Source: Streptococcus sp. HMSC078D09 (GTDB lineage Bacteria; Bacillota; Bacilli; Lactobacillales; Streptococcaceae). From it: 64,000 bases of DNA. The notes below the pieces were generated by a model. It made no database searches and was not told where the DNA came from. It saw only the letters and a list, made by a program, of their open reading frames with translations. Of this stretch, positions 55,405-64,000 are shown in pieces. The stretch lies in contig NZ_KV813675.1 of NCBI RefSeq assembly GCF_001813675.1, forward strand, positions 115,396 to 179,395, written 5' to 3'. The position numbers were made by a program, and so were the translations under genes. Position 1 is the first letter of the stretch, and every line of letters starts with the position of its first letter.

Positions 55405-55983
55405 TTATTGTAGTCCAGTCCAGATAGCAATCGGTTGCTCCCCAGACTGATGGGGTAAAAACGTGATTGTCATCTCTTGAAAAGGAGATGCTTGTTCGAT
55501 CACCAGGAGCTCGTGAGTTTGGAGAGTTTGAGAATGATTGGTTCCCCATTTGAGTGTTAGTGGACAGAGAGCATAGATCAATTGATAGCGACTCTGACTT
55601 TTGACACTCTCTTTTGGGGATATAGCACTCATATGCCCCTGATAAGAAGGTTTGTAAATCAAATTAAAGTCTTGACAAGTCCCTTGGCTAGATACAGGAT
55701 CTCCCCCATCAAAGAAGTAGCTTTGAAAGGGGTTCAAAACCACTTCTTTATGGTGATGGGTGAGCCTAATGGAGGCATTTAAGGGCATCAAGATTCGGTG
55801 GTAGCCCGTGAGATCGGTAAAGTTACTTTTTTCAACCTCTACTGTTGCAGTAGAGAGGCGGAAGTCAAATGTCCGATCTGGATAGCTTCCTCCCTCTGGG
55901 GAGAGAAAGAGTTGGGTGGTTTGGCCACCGGACCAAGTAGAAATTTGATAATCTGCGGGGGTAAGATGAAGGAGAGTCACCAT
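55405..55983 (-). CDS. hutD: HutD-family protein
   Basis: A 192-residue cupin-like protein with the HutD motifs ISTWSGGQTTQLFLSPEG and FDFRLSTATVE near the N-terminus and FNLIYKPSYQG in the middle. HutD is common in hut operons and is thought to limit intracellular pathway intermediates; its ligand (formiminoglutamate or urocanate) is debated. It lies 15 bp after fhs and 21 bp before the permease gene. Confidence 0.88.
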   Translation of the reverse strand: MVTLLHLTPADYQISTWSGGQTTQLFLSPEGGSYPDRTFDFRLSTATVEVEKSNFTDLTGYHRILMPLNASIRLTHHHKEVVLNPFQSYFFDGGDPVSSQGTCQDFNLIYKPSYQGHMSAISPKESVKSQSRYQLIYALCPLTLKWGTNHSQTLQTHELLVIEQASPFQEMTITFLPHQSGEQPIAIWTGLQ

Positions 55984-55998
55984 AGGACGCCTTCTTTC

Positions 55999-57672
55999 TT
56001 AAAAGAGACCAGTGATATTGCCGTGGGCATCGATATCAATCTTTTCACTGGCAGGTGCTTTTGGTAGGCCAGGCATGGTCATAATGGTACCGGTGAGAGC
56101 TACGATAAAGCCAGCTCCGGCAGCTACCTTGAGATTACTGATTTTAACAGTGAAGTCTTTAGGTGCTCCCATCTTCTTCGCATCATCTGAGAAGGAGTAT
56201 TGGGTTTTGGCCATACAGATTGGGTAGTTTGAGAAGCCAAGAGCTTCCAATTCTTTCAGTTCGCGTTTGGCTGCTGGTGTTAAGCTGATGCCTTTACCAC
56301 CATAGACTTTTGTGACGATCTTGGTCAATTTTGTTTCAATGCTGTCTTCTTCGTCATAGACATAAGAGAAGTGGTTTTCTTCTTGAGCCAGTTGAATGAC
56401 TTTTTCAGCCAAGTCACGACCACCAGCTCCACCATGTGCCCAGACATCTGAAATGACCACATCTACATGGCGTTTCTTACAAGATTCATAGACAGCTTCT
56501 AGTTCGGCTTCTGTATCCAGTGGGAATTTGTTAATGGCAACGACCACAGGTAGTCCATAGACTTCTTGGATGTTGGCCAAGTGTTTGTCTAGGTTTGGTA
56601 GACCATCGATAACGGCTTGGACATTTTCAGTAGCCAAGTCTGCTTTGGCAACCCCACCATGCATCTTGAGGGCACGGATGGTTGCGACGAGGACAACGGC
56701 AGCAGGTTTGAGCCCGGCCATGCGGCACTTGATATCGATGAATTTTTCAGCACCGAGGTCTGCTCCAAAACCAGCTTCTGTCACGACATAATCAGCATAT
56801 TTGAGGGCTAGTTTAGTAGCCAGCACACTGTTACAGCCGTGGGCGATATTGGCAAATGGTCCGCCGTGGATGATGGCAGGAGTATGCTCTAAGGTTTGCA
56901 CCAAATTTGGATGGATGGCATCTTTGAGGACAGCTGCCATGGCCCCTCCAGCCTTGAGGTCTTTGGCTGTGACCGGTTGTCCTTGGTAGTTGTACCCGAT
57001 AATGATGCGATCAAGACGTTCTTTGAGATCAAGGATATTTTCTGAGAGACAGAGAATGGCCATGATTTCAGAAGCCACGGTGATGTCAAAGCCATCTTCA
57101 CGAGGAACCCCGTTTGTTTTTCCTTGAAGGCCATCGACAATATGACGGAGCTGACGGTCGTTCATATCGACCACCCGTTTCCAGGTAATGCGACGAGAAT
57201 CGATGCCCAACTCATTGCCGTGATGGATATGGTTGTCAATCAAGGCTGCAAGGAGGTTGTTGGCAATCCCAATGGCATGGAAGTCTCCGGTAAAGTGAAG
57301 GTTGATATCTTCCATTGGAACCACTTGGGCGTACCCGCCACCGGCAGCTCCACCCTTGATCCCAAAGACAGGGCCAAGAGAAGGCTCGCGCAGGGCAATG
57401 ACGGCTTTTTCACCAATAGCTGAGAGGGCATCGACCAAGCCAACAGAGGTGGTTGTCTTTCCTTCTCCAGCAGGTGTCGGAGAGATGGCTGTCACGAGGA
57501 TCAGCTTTCCATCTTCTTTATCCTTGAGTTGTTCCAGTTGGTTGCTATCAATTTTTGCCTTGTATTTTCCGTAGAGCGAAATATCGTCTTCGGTCAATCC
57601 AAGTTCAGCAGCGATATCGGTGATGGGCTTCATTTGGACAGAATTGGCAATTTCAATATCCGATAAAACCAT
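55999..57672 (-). CDS. fhs: formate-tetrahydrofolate ligase
   Basis: A 557-residue enzyme that links formate, THF and ATP with 10-formyl-THF. The P-loop is in [16 protein letters not shown] (about residue 67), followed by the conserved [23 protein letters not shown] (part) and [14 protein letters not shown]-like region. In this operon it can run in the ATP-forming direction on one-carbon units passed by FtcD and FchA. Another copy for purine synthesis may exist elsewhere. It is tightly packed with fchA (31 bp) and hutD (15 bp). Confidence 0.95.
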   Translation of the reverse strand: MVLSDIEIANSVQMKPITDIAAELGLTEDDISLYGKYKAKIDSNQLEQLKDKEDGKLILVTAISPTPAGEGKTTTSVGLVDALSAIGEKAVIALREPSLGPVFGIKGGAAGGGYAQVVPMEDINLHFTGDFHAIGIANNLLAALIDNHIHHGNELGIDSRRITWKRVVDMNDRQLRHIVDGLQGKTNGVPREDGFDITVASEIMAILCLSENILDLKERLDRIIIGYNYQGQPVTAKDLKAGGAMAAVLKDAIHPNLVQTLEHTPAIIHGGPFANIAHGCNSVLATKLALKYADYVVTEAGFGADLGAEKFIDIKCRMAGLKPAAVVLVATIRALKMHGGVAKADLATENVQAVIDGLPNLDKHLANIQEVYGLPVVVAINKFPLDTEAELEAVYESCKKRHVDVVISDVWAHGGAGGRDLAEKVIQLAQEENHFSYVYDEEDSIETKLTKIVTKVYGGKGISLTPAAKRELKELEALGFSNYPICMAKTQYSFSDDAKKMGAPKDFTVKISNLKVAAGAGFIVALTGTIMTMPGLPKAPASEKIDIDAHGNITGLF

Positions 57673-57703
57673 AGAATCCCTTCTTTCTTTTTGTTTGTTA
57701 GGT

Positions 57704-58333
57704 TTATGATAGACTTTCTAAAATGGTTTGGTAAATGTTGTCTGCAAGATCAGAACCGGTTTGGAGGAGTTTGAGTCCCTTACCGTGGTATTCTTGGACA
57801 AAGTCTTGGTCCTTGATTCCTGAAATGTTGATCAAGACATTGAGCCAAGCCCCTTGAAGGCCAGCTTTAAGATTCAGAGCAGCTACCCCTAGGTCACTCG
57901 CCGCATTGGTGTTGGACTTGCCAACAGCTTCTTTGGTGGTTTCAAGAGCTTCAACGATGAGCTCCATCATAGAGAAAGGAGATATTGTCGCATGTTTCAA
58001 AGCTTTTTGCATGGCTTTACGACGAGCAGCTTTCTCTTCTTCCGTTTCTTTTGGAAGATCAAAGACAGCTGATACGACGTTGAAGGCTTCTGTATCCTTG
58101 TCGATGGCTTCTAGTAATTGGTCTTGGAGTTGAGCGCTTTTTTCATGAACCCCTTTGATGTGGTCTTCAAATTCTGCGTATTTTTTCTTTCCAATGGTCA
58201 GTTCACAGACCATTTTTGTAAGGGAAATCCCATTTGCAGCGGATAGGGCAGCAGCAGAACCACCACCTGGAGCTGGAGCATCTGAACCAAGGACCTTGGC
58301 AAACTCCGTAATACTTAAGTCAACTAGTTTCAT
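57704..58333 (-). CDS. fchA: formiminotetrahydrofolate cyclodeaminase
   Basis: A 209-residue all-helical protein that converts 5-formimino-THF to 5,10-methenyl-THF and ammonia. It shows the conserved [18 protein letters not shown] (about residues 18-35) binding the folate. In animals the equivalent domain is fused to FtcD; here the two are separate genes 12 bp apart. In the hut operon it continues the folate-linked branch. Confidence 0.92.
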   Translation of the reverse strand: MKLVDLSITEFAKVLGSDAPAPGGGSAAALSAANGISLTKMVCELTIGKKKYAEFEDHIKGVHEKSAQLQDQLLEAIDKDTEAFNVVSAVFDLPKETEEEKAARRKAMQKALKHATISPFSMMELIVEALETTKEAVGKSNTNAASDLGVAALNLKAGLQGAWLNVLINISGIKDQDFVQEYHGKGLKLLQTGSDLADNIYQTILESLS

Positions 58334-58345
58334 AGAACCCCCTTT

Positions 58346-59245
58346 CTAACCCAACAAGTGATTTTCCAAGACTTGTTTGCTGTAGTCAAAGTCTTCTAAT
58401 TGCAAGTAGTATTCAGCAGAGTCGATCAAAGCCTTAGCAGGAGCAAGTCCGATGAGTTCTGTTCCGATGATTCGAACCCCGTAGCGTTGTGCTTCGAAAC
58501 GAACGGTTTCAACGACACGATACAATGGGAATTGTTCCAAGTTGACCATGTTGATAGAGACTTGGGCGATGTTACGATCTTCTAGCATGACACCGATCGC
58601 TTTACAGTATTTGTATCCACCGCTTGATCCACGAATGATTTTAGAAATTTTATTGGCAATCTCTAGGTCGTCTGTGTCAAGGTTAATATTGAAAGCAACG
58701 AGTGGCATACGGACACCAACGGCTGTAACCCCTGCAGTTGGGTGAATCTTGCGTTCGCCGTAGTCTGGCTTCCAGTCTTCTTCCAACAATTTTTCTGGCA
58801 TCCCTTCAAATTGTCCTTTGCGCACTTTAGCCAAGTTTTTCCGTTCTGGACGAGTTGCGGCATCTTCGTAAAGGAAGATTGGAATACCTAATTCGCGATT
58901 GATGCGTTCGGCCACTTTATTAGCGATTTCAACGCATTCAGCTGTAGTGATATCTTTGACCGGAACGAATGGACAAACGTCTGTTGCCCCCATCCGAGGG
59001 TGTTCGCCTTCGTGCTTGGTCATATCGATATTTTCAGATGCATATTTCACCAATTGGAAAGCTACTTCTTGAATGCTTTCTTCATCCCCAACGAGTGTAA
59101 AGACGCTGCGGTTGTGGCTAGCATCAGACGAGTAGTCTAATAATGTAACACCTGGGATGCTTTTTGCTGTGGCTACCAATCCGTCGATCACAGCCTGATT
59201 GCGTCCTTCAGAAAAGTTTGGAATACACTCAACAATTTTTGCCAT
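58346..59245 (-). CDS. ftcD: glutamate formimidoyltransferase
   Basis: A 299-residue enzyme moving the formimino group of formiminoglutamate to THF, yielding glutamate. N-terminal motif is KIVECIPNFSEGRN (residues 3-16), then HNRSVFTLVG and HPRMGATDVCPFVPV with active-site His residues. The ATG at 59245 follows AGAGGT; the longer frame to 59293 has no ribosome-binding site. It forms the THF branch with FchA and Fhs, parallel to HutG. Confidence 0.93.
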   Translation of the reverse strand: MAKIVECIPNFSEGRNQAVIDGLVATAKSIPGVTLLDYSSDASHNRSVFTLVGDEESIQEVAFQLVKYASENIDMTKHEGEHPRMGATDVCPFVPVKDITTAECVEIANKVAERINRELGIPIFLYEDAATRPERKNLAKVRKGQFEGMPEKLLEEDWKPDYGERKIHPTAGVTAVGVRMPLVAFNINLDTDDLEIANKISKIIRGSSGGYKYCKAIGVMLEDRNIAQVSINMVNLEQFPLYRVVETVRFEAQRYGVRIIGTELIGLAPAKALIDSAEYYLQLEDFDYSKQVLENHLLG

Positions 59246-59328
59246 ATAATTACCTCTTTTTATAGGAGAAGTGGGGAGGAGAAGTCTTTGCATTTTCCTC
59301 CCCTTTCTCAGATTTTTATTTTTTGATG

Positions 59329-61359
59329 TTAAAACAATTTTTGAACAGCTTCTTTGACCAAATCTTCGTCTGCAAGATAAGGAATAGTGATGTGGTCTGT
59401 TCCTGCATGGAGACGGTTGTACTCGATCGCTGTTTCAATAGCATGGTTATTTCGTGCCCAGTTCCGACGAGCAACCCCTCCCATGGTATCCCATGAAATA
59501 GCAGATTTGATAATTTCGTCGATTCGGTGGCTACCGTCTAGGACGAGACCAAATCCACCATTGATGGCTTTACCGATACCAGTACCACCACCATTGTGGA
59601 GAGCGACAAGACTCATACCGCGAGCAGCGTTACCAGCGTAACATTGAACCGCCATATCACAAGTAACGTTTGATCCATCTTTGATGTTTGATGTTTCACG
59701 GAATGGAGCATCTGTACCGGATACGTCATGGTGGTCACGTCCGATCATGACCGGTCCAATCTTGCCTTGGCGAATGAGTTCATTGAATTTCAAAGCAATG
59801 TTGACACGGCCCATACAATCTTGGTAGAGGATACGAGCTTGGGTACCAACCACCAATTGGTTCTTTTCAGCATCGCGAATCCAGTTGTAGTTGTCGCGGT
59901 CTTGGTAGCGACGAGTTGGATCGATGGCTTCCATAGCTGCATGGTCAGTTGCAATCAAGTCTTCGTGTTTACCGCTGAGGCAGACCCAACGGAATGGACC
60001 ATAACCATAGTCAAAGAGCATAGGTCCCATGATATCTTCCACATAAGATGGCCAAATGAAGCCGTCCTTGTCATCGAGACCATTCTTAGAAATTTCCTTG
60101 ATGCCTGAGTCGTACACGGATTTCATGAAGGCATTACCGTAGTCGAAGAAGTAAGTACCTTTAGCCGTCAAGGCTTTGATCACTGCAAAGTGACGAGCCA
60201 AGGTTTCATCAACCAAACGGCGGAAGGTTTCTTTGTCTTCTGCCAGCAAACGTGTACGCTCTTCAAAACTGATGCCAACTGGGCAATAGCCACCATCATA
60301 GACGTTGTGGCAAGAGGTTTGGTCAGACAAGAGATGAACGTGAACTTGGTGTTCATTGACATATTCGAGCAAATCTACGATATTACCATGGTAGGCAATC
60401 GAAGTGGATTCACCAGCTTCAAGGGCTGCTTGAGCCAATTTCACAGCTTCTTCGGCACTATCTGTCACTTGGCTAATCCAGCCTTGAGAGTGACGGGTTT
60501 CGATCCGAGAGCGGTCCACTTCTGCAACGATGGCAACCGCTTTTGCGATTTCAGCTGCTTTCCCTTGAGCTCCGCTCATTCCACCGAGACCAGATGAAAT
60601 AAAGAGTTTACCGGTCAAGTCGCCGTCATCAGGCACACCGAGTTTAAGACGACCAGCATTGAGAAGGGTGTTGAAAGTACCGTGAACGATCCCTTGAGGA
60701 CCGATGTACATCCAGCCACCAGCCGTCATCTGACCGTAGTTGGTTACTCCCATTTCTTCAGCGATTTCCCAGTCGCGCATATTGTCATATTCACCAATCA
60801 AGAGACCGTTAGTAATGACGACACGAGGAGCTTCTGGTTTCGATTTGAAGAGGCCTAGAGGGTGACCAGATTCAACCACCAAGGTTTGGTCTTCTGTCAT
60901 GACTTCCAAGTATTTCTTGATCAAGTTGTACTGCATCCAGTTGGCGCAGACAGATCCTGTTTCCCCATAAGTGACCAATTCATATGGATAAAGGGCAATT
61001 TCAAAGCTCAAGTTGTTGTCGATCATGACCTGCATAGCCTTAGCAGCAGTGCATTTTCCTTTGTACTCATCGATTGGTTTTCCGTAGATCCGATCTTTTG
61101 GACGGAAGCGATAGCCATAGATCCGACCGCGAGTTTTTAGTTCTTCCAGAAATTCTGGGATCAATTCTTGGTGGAATTTTTTAGGGATGTAACGCAGAGC
61201 GTTCTTAAGAGCAATCTCAGTCTGAGCTTGCGTTAAGCGGAAGCCTCTATCAGGTGCACGACGGATGCCTTCTTGAAAAGTTGCCTTTTCAGGAAGGACA
61301 TCAAAGTCAAGTTTGACAGACATAGCAGCTGCAATTTCTTTCTCGTCTATAAATGACAT
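59329..61359 (-). CDS. hutU: urocanate hydratase
   Basis: A 676-residue NAD-dependent enzyme that hydrates urocanate to imidazolonepropionate. It shows the tight NAD-binding region FISSGLGGMSGAQ, the signature DHHDVSGTDAPFRET, and AVQCYAGNAARGMSLVALHNGGG (part). It is the long family form (many are about 550 residues), with about 100 extra N-terminal residues. AAGGAGG precedes the ATG. It heads the minus-strand operon hutU-ftcD-fchA-fhs-hutD-permease-hutH-hutG, divergent from hutI. Confidence 0.94.
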   Translation of the reverse strand: MSFIDEKEIAAAMSVKLDFDVLPEKATFQEGIRRAPDRGFRLTQAQTEIALKNALRYIPKKFHQELIPEFLEELKTRGRIYGYRFRPKDRIYGKPIDEYKGKCTAAKAMQVMIDNNLSFEIALYPYELVTYGETGSVCANWMQYNLIKKYLEVMTEDQTLVVESGHPLGLFKSKPEAPRVVITNGLLIGEYDNMRDWEIAEEMGVTNYGQMTAGGWMYIGPQGIVHGTFNTLLNAGRLKLGVPDDGDLTGKLFISSGLGGMSGAQGKAAEIAKAVAIVAEVDRSRIETRHSQGWISQVTDSAEEAVKLAQAALEAGESTSIAYHGNIVDLLEYVNEHQVHVHLLSDQTSCHNVYDGGYCPVGISFEERTRLLAEDKETFRRLVDETLARHFAVIKALTAKGTYFFDYGNAFMKSVYDSGIKEISKNGLDDKDGFIWPSYVEDIMGPMLFDYGYGPFRWVCLSGKHEDLIATDHAAMEAIDPTRRYQDRDNYNWIRDAEKNQLVVGTQARILYQDCMGRVNIALKFNELIRQGKIGPVMIGRDHHDVSGTDAPFRETSNIKDGSNVTCDMAVQCYAGNAARGMSLVALHNGGGTGIGKAINGGFGLVLDGSHRIDEIIKSAISWDTMGGVARRNWARNNHAIETAIEYNRLHAGTDHITIPYLADEDLVKEAVQKLF

Positions 61360-61404
61360 AGTAGGAACCTCCTTATGTGTAGACTATGAATTTATATTTT
61401 CTTT

Positions 61405-61525
61405 ATTGTATCCAAGAAACGTCAATAAAGAGTCAAAAATAAATTTAATTTTTAATAAAGCAAAAAATAATGAGGGAGAAACTTTTTGACTTTTTTTTGA
61501 CGCTTTTCCTGTAGAATTGTAAAAT
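61405..61525. promoter_or_regulatory. divergent hutU/hutI promoters with 11-bp-period direct repeats
   Basis: hutI: TTGACT (61486-61491) and TTGACG (61497-61502), then 17 bp to TAAAAT (61520-61525). hutU, minus strand: TTGACT (61436-61431) and TTGACG (61425-61420), then 9 bp to TACAAT (61410-61405). The 17-bp repeat units agree at 15 positions. At hutU no good -35 stands at normal spacing, so activation is expected there. Confidence 0.65.
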
Positions 61526-61559
61526 GAATAACAATGGAAATAGAAAGGAATGTTTTCAT

Positions 61560-62807
61560 ATGTCTGCTGATATCCTATTAACCCACTTTAACCAATTGTT
61601 TTGTCCGAATGATCTGGGTCATCCTCTCTATGGCAAGGAGATGGCAGAGGCAAAAATTCTTTCCGATGCTTATATCGCCATTAAAGATGGAAAGATTCTT
61701 GCAGTTGGGACAGGTCAACCAGACCCTGAACTGATCGATGACCATACGGAAGTGAAATCCTGTGAAGGAAAAGTTGCGACTCCTGGCCTGATTGACTGCC
61801 ACACCCACTTGGTCTATGGAGGTAGTCGGGAACATGAATTTGCGAAAAAATTAGCGGGTGTTTCTTACTTAGACATCCTCGCCCAAGGCGGTGGAATTCT
61901 GAGCACGGTTCGGGCGACACGGGAAGCTTCTTTTGAAAATCTCTATGACAAGTCCAAACGACTGTTGGATTACATGTTGCGTCATGGGGTGACTACTGTC
62001 GAAGCCAAGAGTGGCTATGGTTTGGATTGGGAAACTGAAAAACGCCAGTTGGATGTTGTGGCTGCACTGGACCGTGATCATCAAATAGACTTGGTATCAA
62101 CCTTTATGGCAGCCCATGCGATTCCCATAGAATACAAGGGCCGTTCCCAAGAATATTTAGATCTCATTGTGGAGCAAATGCTTCCCAAAGTGAAGGAAGA
62201 AAAGCTAGCTGAGTTCTGTGATATCTTCTGTGAAAAAGGTGTCTTTACAGCAGATGAATCTCGCTATCTTCTTTCAAAAGCTAAGGAGATGGGCTTCAAG
62301 CTGCGGATCCATGCCGATGAAATCGAATCCATTGGTGGCGTGGATGTGGCGGCCGAATTGGAATCTACTAGTGCAGAACACTTGATGGTGATTACCGATG
62401 AAGGCATTCAAAAATTAGCTGCAGCAAAAGTGATTGGAAATCTTTTGCCAGCTACAACCTTCAGCCTCATGGAAGATACCTATGCACCGGCTCGTAAGAT
62501 GTTGGACGCTGGCATGGCCATCACCCTGACAACAGATAGCAACCCAGGGTCTTGTCCAACAGCCAATCTCCAGTTTGCCATGCATCTGGGTTGCTTCATG
62601 ATGCGCCTAACTCCAGTAGAAATTCTCAATGCAGTGACCATAAATGCGGCCTATTCAGTTGATCGTGCTAAAACAATCGGCTCTTTCGATGTTGGCAAAC
62701 AGGCAGACATCACGATTTACGATGCACCTAATCTAGATTATCTCTTCTATTTCTTTGCGACAAATCTCGTGACAGATGTCTACAAGAAAGGTCAAAAAGT
62801 CATTTAA
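61560..62807 (+). CDS. hutI: imidazolonepropionase
   Basis: A 415-residue metal-dependent amidohydrolase converting imidazolonepropionate to N-formiminoglutamate. Metal-ligand motif [21 protein letters not shown] (shown in part, HTH; about residue 80), later His ligands in [11 protein letters not shown] and [10 protein letters not shown], and the Asp in [11 protein letters not shown]. The ATG at 61560 follows AAAGGAA; the in-frame ATG at 61524 overlaps the -10 box and is rejected. Divergent from the hut operon and ended by a terminator. Confidence 0.94.
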   Translation: MSADILLTHFNQLFCPNDLGHPLYGKEMAEAKILSDAYIAIKDGKILAVGTGQPDPELIDDHTEVKSCEGKVATPGLIDCHTHLVYGGSREHEFAKKLAGVSYLDILAQGGGILSTVRATREASFENLYDKSKRLLDYMLRHGVTTVEAKSGYGLDWETEKRQLDVVAALDRDHQIDLVSTFMAAHAIPIEYKGRSQEYLDLIVEQMLPKVKEEKLAEFCDIFCEKGVFTADESRYLLSKAKEMGFKLRIHADEIESIGGVDVAAELESTSAEHLMVITDEGIQKLAAAKVIGNLLPATTFSLMEDTYAPARKMLDAGMAITLTTDSNPGSCPTANLQFAMHLGCFMMRLTPVEILNAVTINAAYSVDRAKTIGSFDVGKQADITIYDAPNLDYLFYFFATNLVTDVYKKGQKVI

Positions 62808-62826
62808 CCTCCTCCATTTCATTTGG

Positions 62827-62865
62827 GACTTTGCTCGTTTGCAAAAATCAGCAAAGTCTTTTTTT
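62827..62865 (+). terminator. terminator of hutI
   Basis: GACTTTGC (62827-62834) pairs with GCAAAGTC (62851-62858), followed by TTTTTTT. Confidence 0.75.
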
Positions 62866-62984
62866 AAAACCTATCCCTGTAGGGAATGGAACCACTTTAG
62901 TGGGAAATTAAAATTTGACGTTCAAAGAATATTTTTCTTACTTTCTGATGTACAAAAAGGGAAATTCTTGATAGAATAGAAGTA

Positions 62985-63077
62985 ATATTGAATATTTTCT
63001 TCAATATCATCTGTTTGTCGTGAAAACAGATTGTTTAAACTATTGATCAAACGAACAGGTTGTTCAACAGACCTGTC
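62985..63077 (+). promoter_or_regulatory. phosphoketolase upstream region with inverted repeats
   Basis: ATATTGAA/TTCAATAT (62985-63008) and ACAGGT/ACCTGT (63056-63077) lie between hutI and the phosphoketolase gene. They may be operators or leader structures. No clear -35/-10 pair could be assigned. The rest of 62866-62984 shows nothing. Confidence 0.35.
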
Positions 63078-63099
63078 TAGAAATTGTGAGGAGACAAGA

Positions 63100-64000
63100 T
63101 GACTGTCGATTATAACAGCAAAGCTTACTTGGATAAAGTAGACGCTTGGTGGCGTGCAGCCAACTACATTTCAGCTGCTCAAATGTACTTGAAAGATAAC
63201 CCATTGTTGAAGCGCAAAGTCGTTGAAAATGACTTGAAGGCTCACCCAATCGGACACTGGGGAACTGTACCAGGGCAAAACTTTATCTATGCTCACTTGA
63301 ACCGTGCCATCAACAAATACGACTTGGATATGTTCTACATTGAAGGACCAGGTCACGGTGGACAAGTAATGGTATCGAACTCTTACTTAGATGGTTCTTA
63401 TACTGAATTGAATCCAAACATCCCACAAAATGAAGAAGGTTTCAAACACTTGTGTAAGATCTTCTCATTCCCAGGAGGAATCGCTTCTCACGCGGCGCCT
63501 GAAACACCAGGATCTATCCACGAAGGTGGAGAACTTGGTTATGCCCTTTCTCACGCTGCAGGTGCTGTATTGGATAATCCAGATGTGATTGCTGCTACAG
63601 TTATCGGTGACGGTGAAGGAGAAACAGGTCCATTGATGGCTGGTTGGTTGTCAAATACCTTCTTGAACCCAGTCAACGATGGGGCGATCCTTCCAATCTT
63701 CTACCTCAATGGTGGAAAGATCCACAACCCAACCATCTTCGAACGCAAAACAGACGAAGAATTGGCCCTCTTCTTTGAAGGTCTTGGATGGAAACCAATC
63801 TTTGCAGACGTAACCGCTATTTCTGACGACCACGAAGCAGCTCATGCTTTGTTTGCAGAAAAATTAGACGAAGCAATTGAAGAAATCAAGAAAGTCCAAG
63901 CAGAAGCTCGTAAAGGTTCTGCTGAAGAAGCAACTCAACCAGTTTACCCTGTCTTGATTGCTCGTATTCCTAAAGGTTGGACTGGTCCAAAAGCATGGGA
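63100..64000 (+). CDS. xfp: phosphoketolase, 5' part (runs off the window)
   Basis: Thiamine-diphosphate enzyme splitting xylulose 5-phosphate (and perhaps fructose 6-phosphate) with phosphate to acetyl phosphate and a triose or tetrose phosphate. The first 300 codons are present with no stop. N-terminal motifs are [45 protein letters not shown] and the TPP-binding [17 protein letters not shown] precedes the ATG. Codon bias is strong, as for spxB and metE. The family is about 790-820 residues, so about 500 remain outside. Confidence 0.92.

Noticed and set aside
61524-61559. Upstream ATG start for hutI
   Set aside because: It overlaps the -10 box TAAAAT, so it would not be on the transcript.

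Overview
The window is chromosomal DNA of a low-GC, catalase-negative Gram-positive coccus, almost certainly a viridans Streptococcus of the mitis/sanguinis kind. The case rests on the combination of an SpxB-type pyruvate oxidase, DexB, malolactic enzyme, a start-of-gene phosphoketolase, an SczA/CzcD zinc-efflux pair, an LPXTG surface protein and a complete histidine-utilisation (hut) cluster. I do not assign a species. No rRNA, tRNA, CRISPR array, intact transposase or prophage was seen.

Layout. 0.5-4.6 kb: pyruvate oxidase, a small VOC-fold protein bracketed by two copies of one hairpin, and a GH1 6-phospho-beta-glucosidase. 4.6-8.7 kb: a membrane-anchored hypothetical, then a two-component system facing an ABC transporter it may control. 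8.8-12.5 kb: a structured intergenic repeat, an alpha/beta hydrolase coupled to a fused PabB-type enzyme, and a membrane acyltransferase. 12.5-16.1 kb: a GC-richer, probably acquired cassette with a complete four-gene ECF vitamin/nutrient transporter behind a structured leader, ending beside a truncated hsdS remnant. 16.3-24.9 kb: an AEC transporter, a frameshifted membrane gene, sczA-czcD-adh, a nonsense-interrupted ltrA, an AraC remnant, and a self-regulated ABC/TetR operon with two palindromic operators. 25-29.3 kb: an SF2 helicase with a membrane segment and a VWA-domain LPXTG protein. 29.6-34 kb: the malolactic locus (mleR, a small XRE regulator, mleS, mleP). 34-40 kb: HAD phosphatase/DeoR pair, acetyltransferase plus nucleoside phosphorylase, KtrB/KtrA potassium uptake and a CPBP-like membrane protein. 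40.2-44.2 kb: GH31 alpha-glucosidase and DexB. 44.2-48 kb: a long repeat-rich spacer, then metE and metF under a MetR/MtaR-type box. 48.1-62.8 kb: a 979-residue SARP/BTAD-type regulator followed by hutG, hutH, a permease, hutD, fhs, fchA, ftcD and hutU on the minus strand, and hutI divergent. 63.1 kb to the end: 5' part of phosphoketolase.

How the genes work together. The hut genes form a full route from histidine to glutamate: HutH, HutU and HutI give N-formiminoglutamate, which can be split by HutG (formamide released) or by FtcD/FchA (one-carbon unit passed to tetrahydrofolate). Fhs then links 10-formyl-THF to ATP. The divergent hutU and hutI promoters each carry TTGACT and TTGACG as a direct repeat with an 11-bp period, the geometry used by SARP-family activators, and a SARP-like gene sits at the end of the operon. 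This gives a specific, testable regulatory proposal. The other standout is the ECF cassette: in its ATPase pair all visible defects fall in one composite nucleotide site, a predicted asymmetric ECF motor.

Several genes are decaying: ltrA (in-frame TAG), a 111-residue membrane protein (one-base loss in an A run), hsdS (truncated) and an araC fragment.
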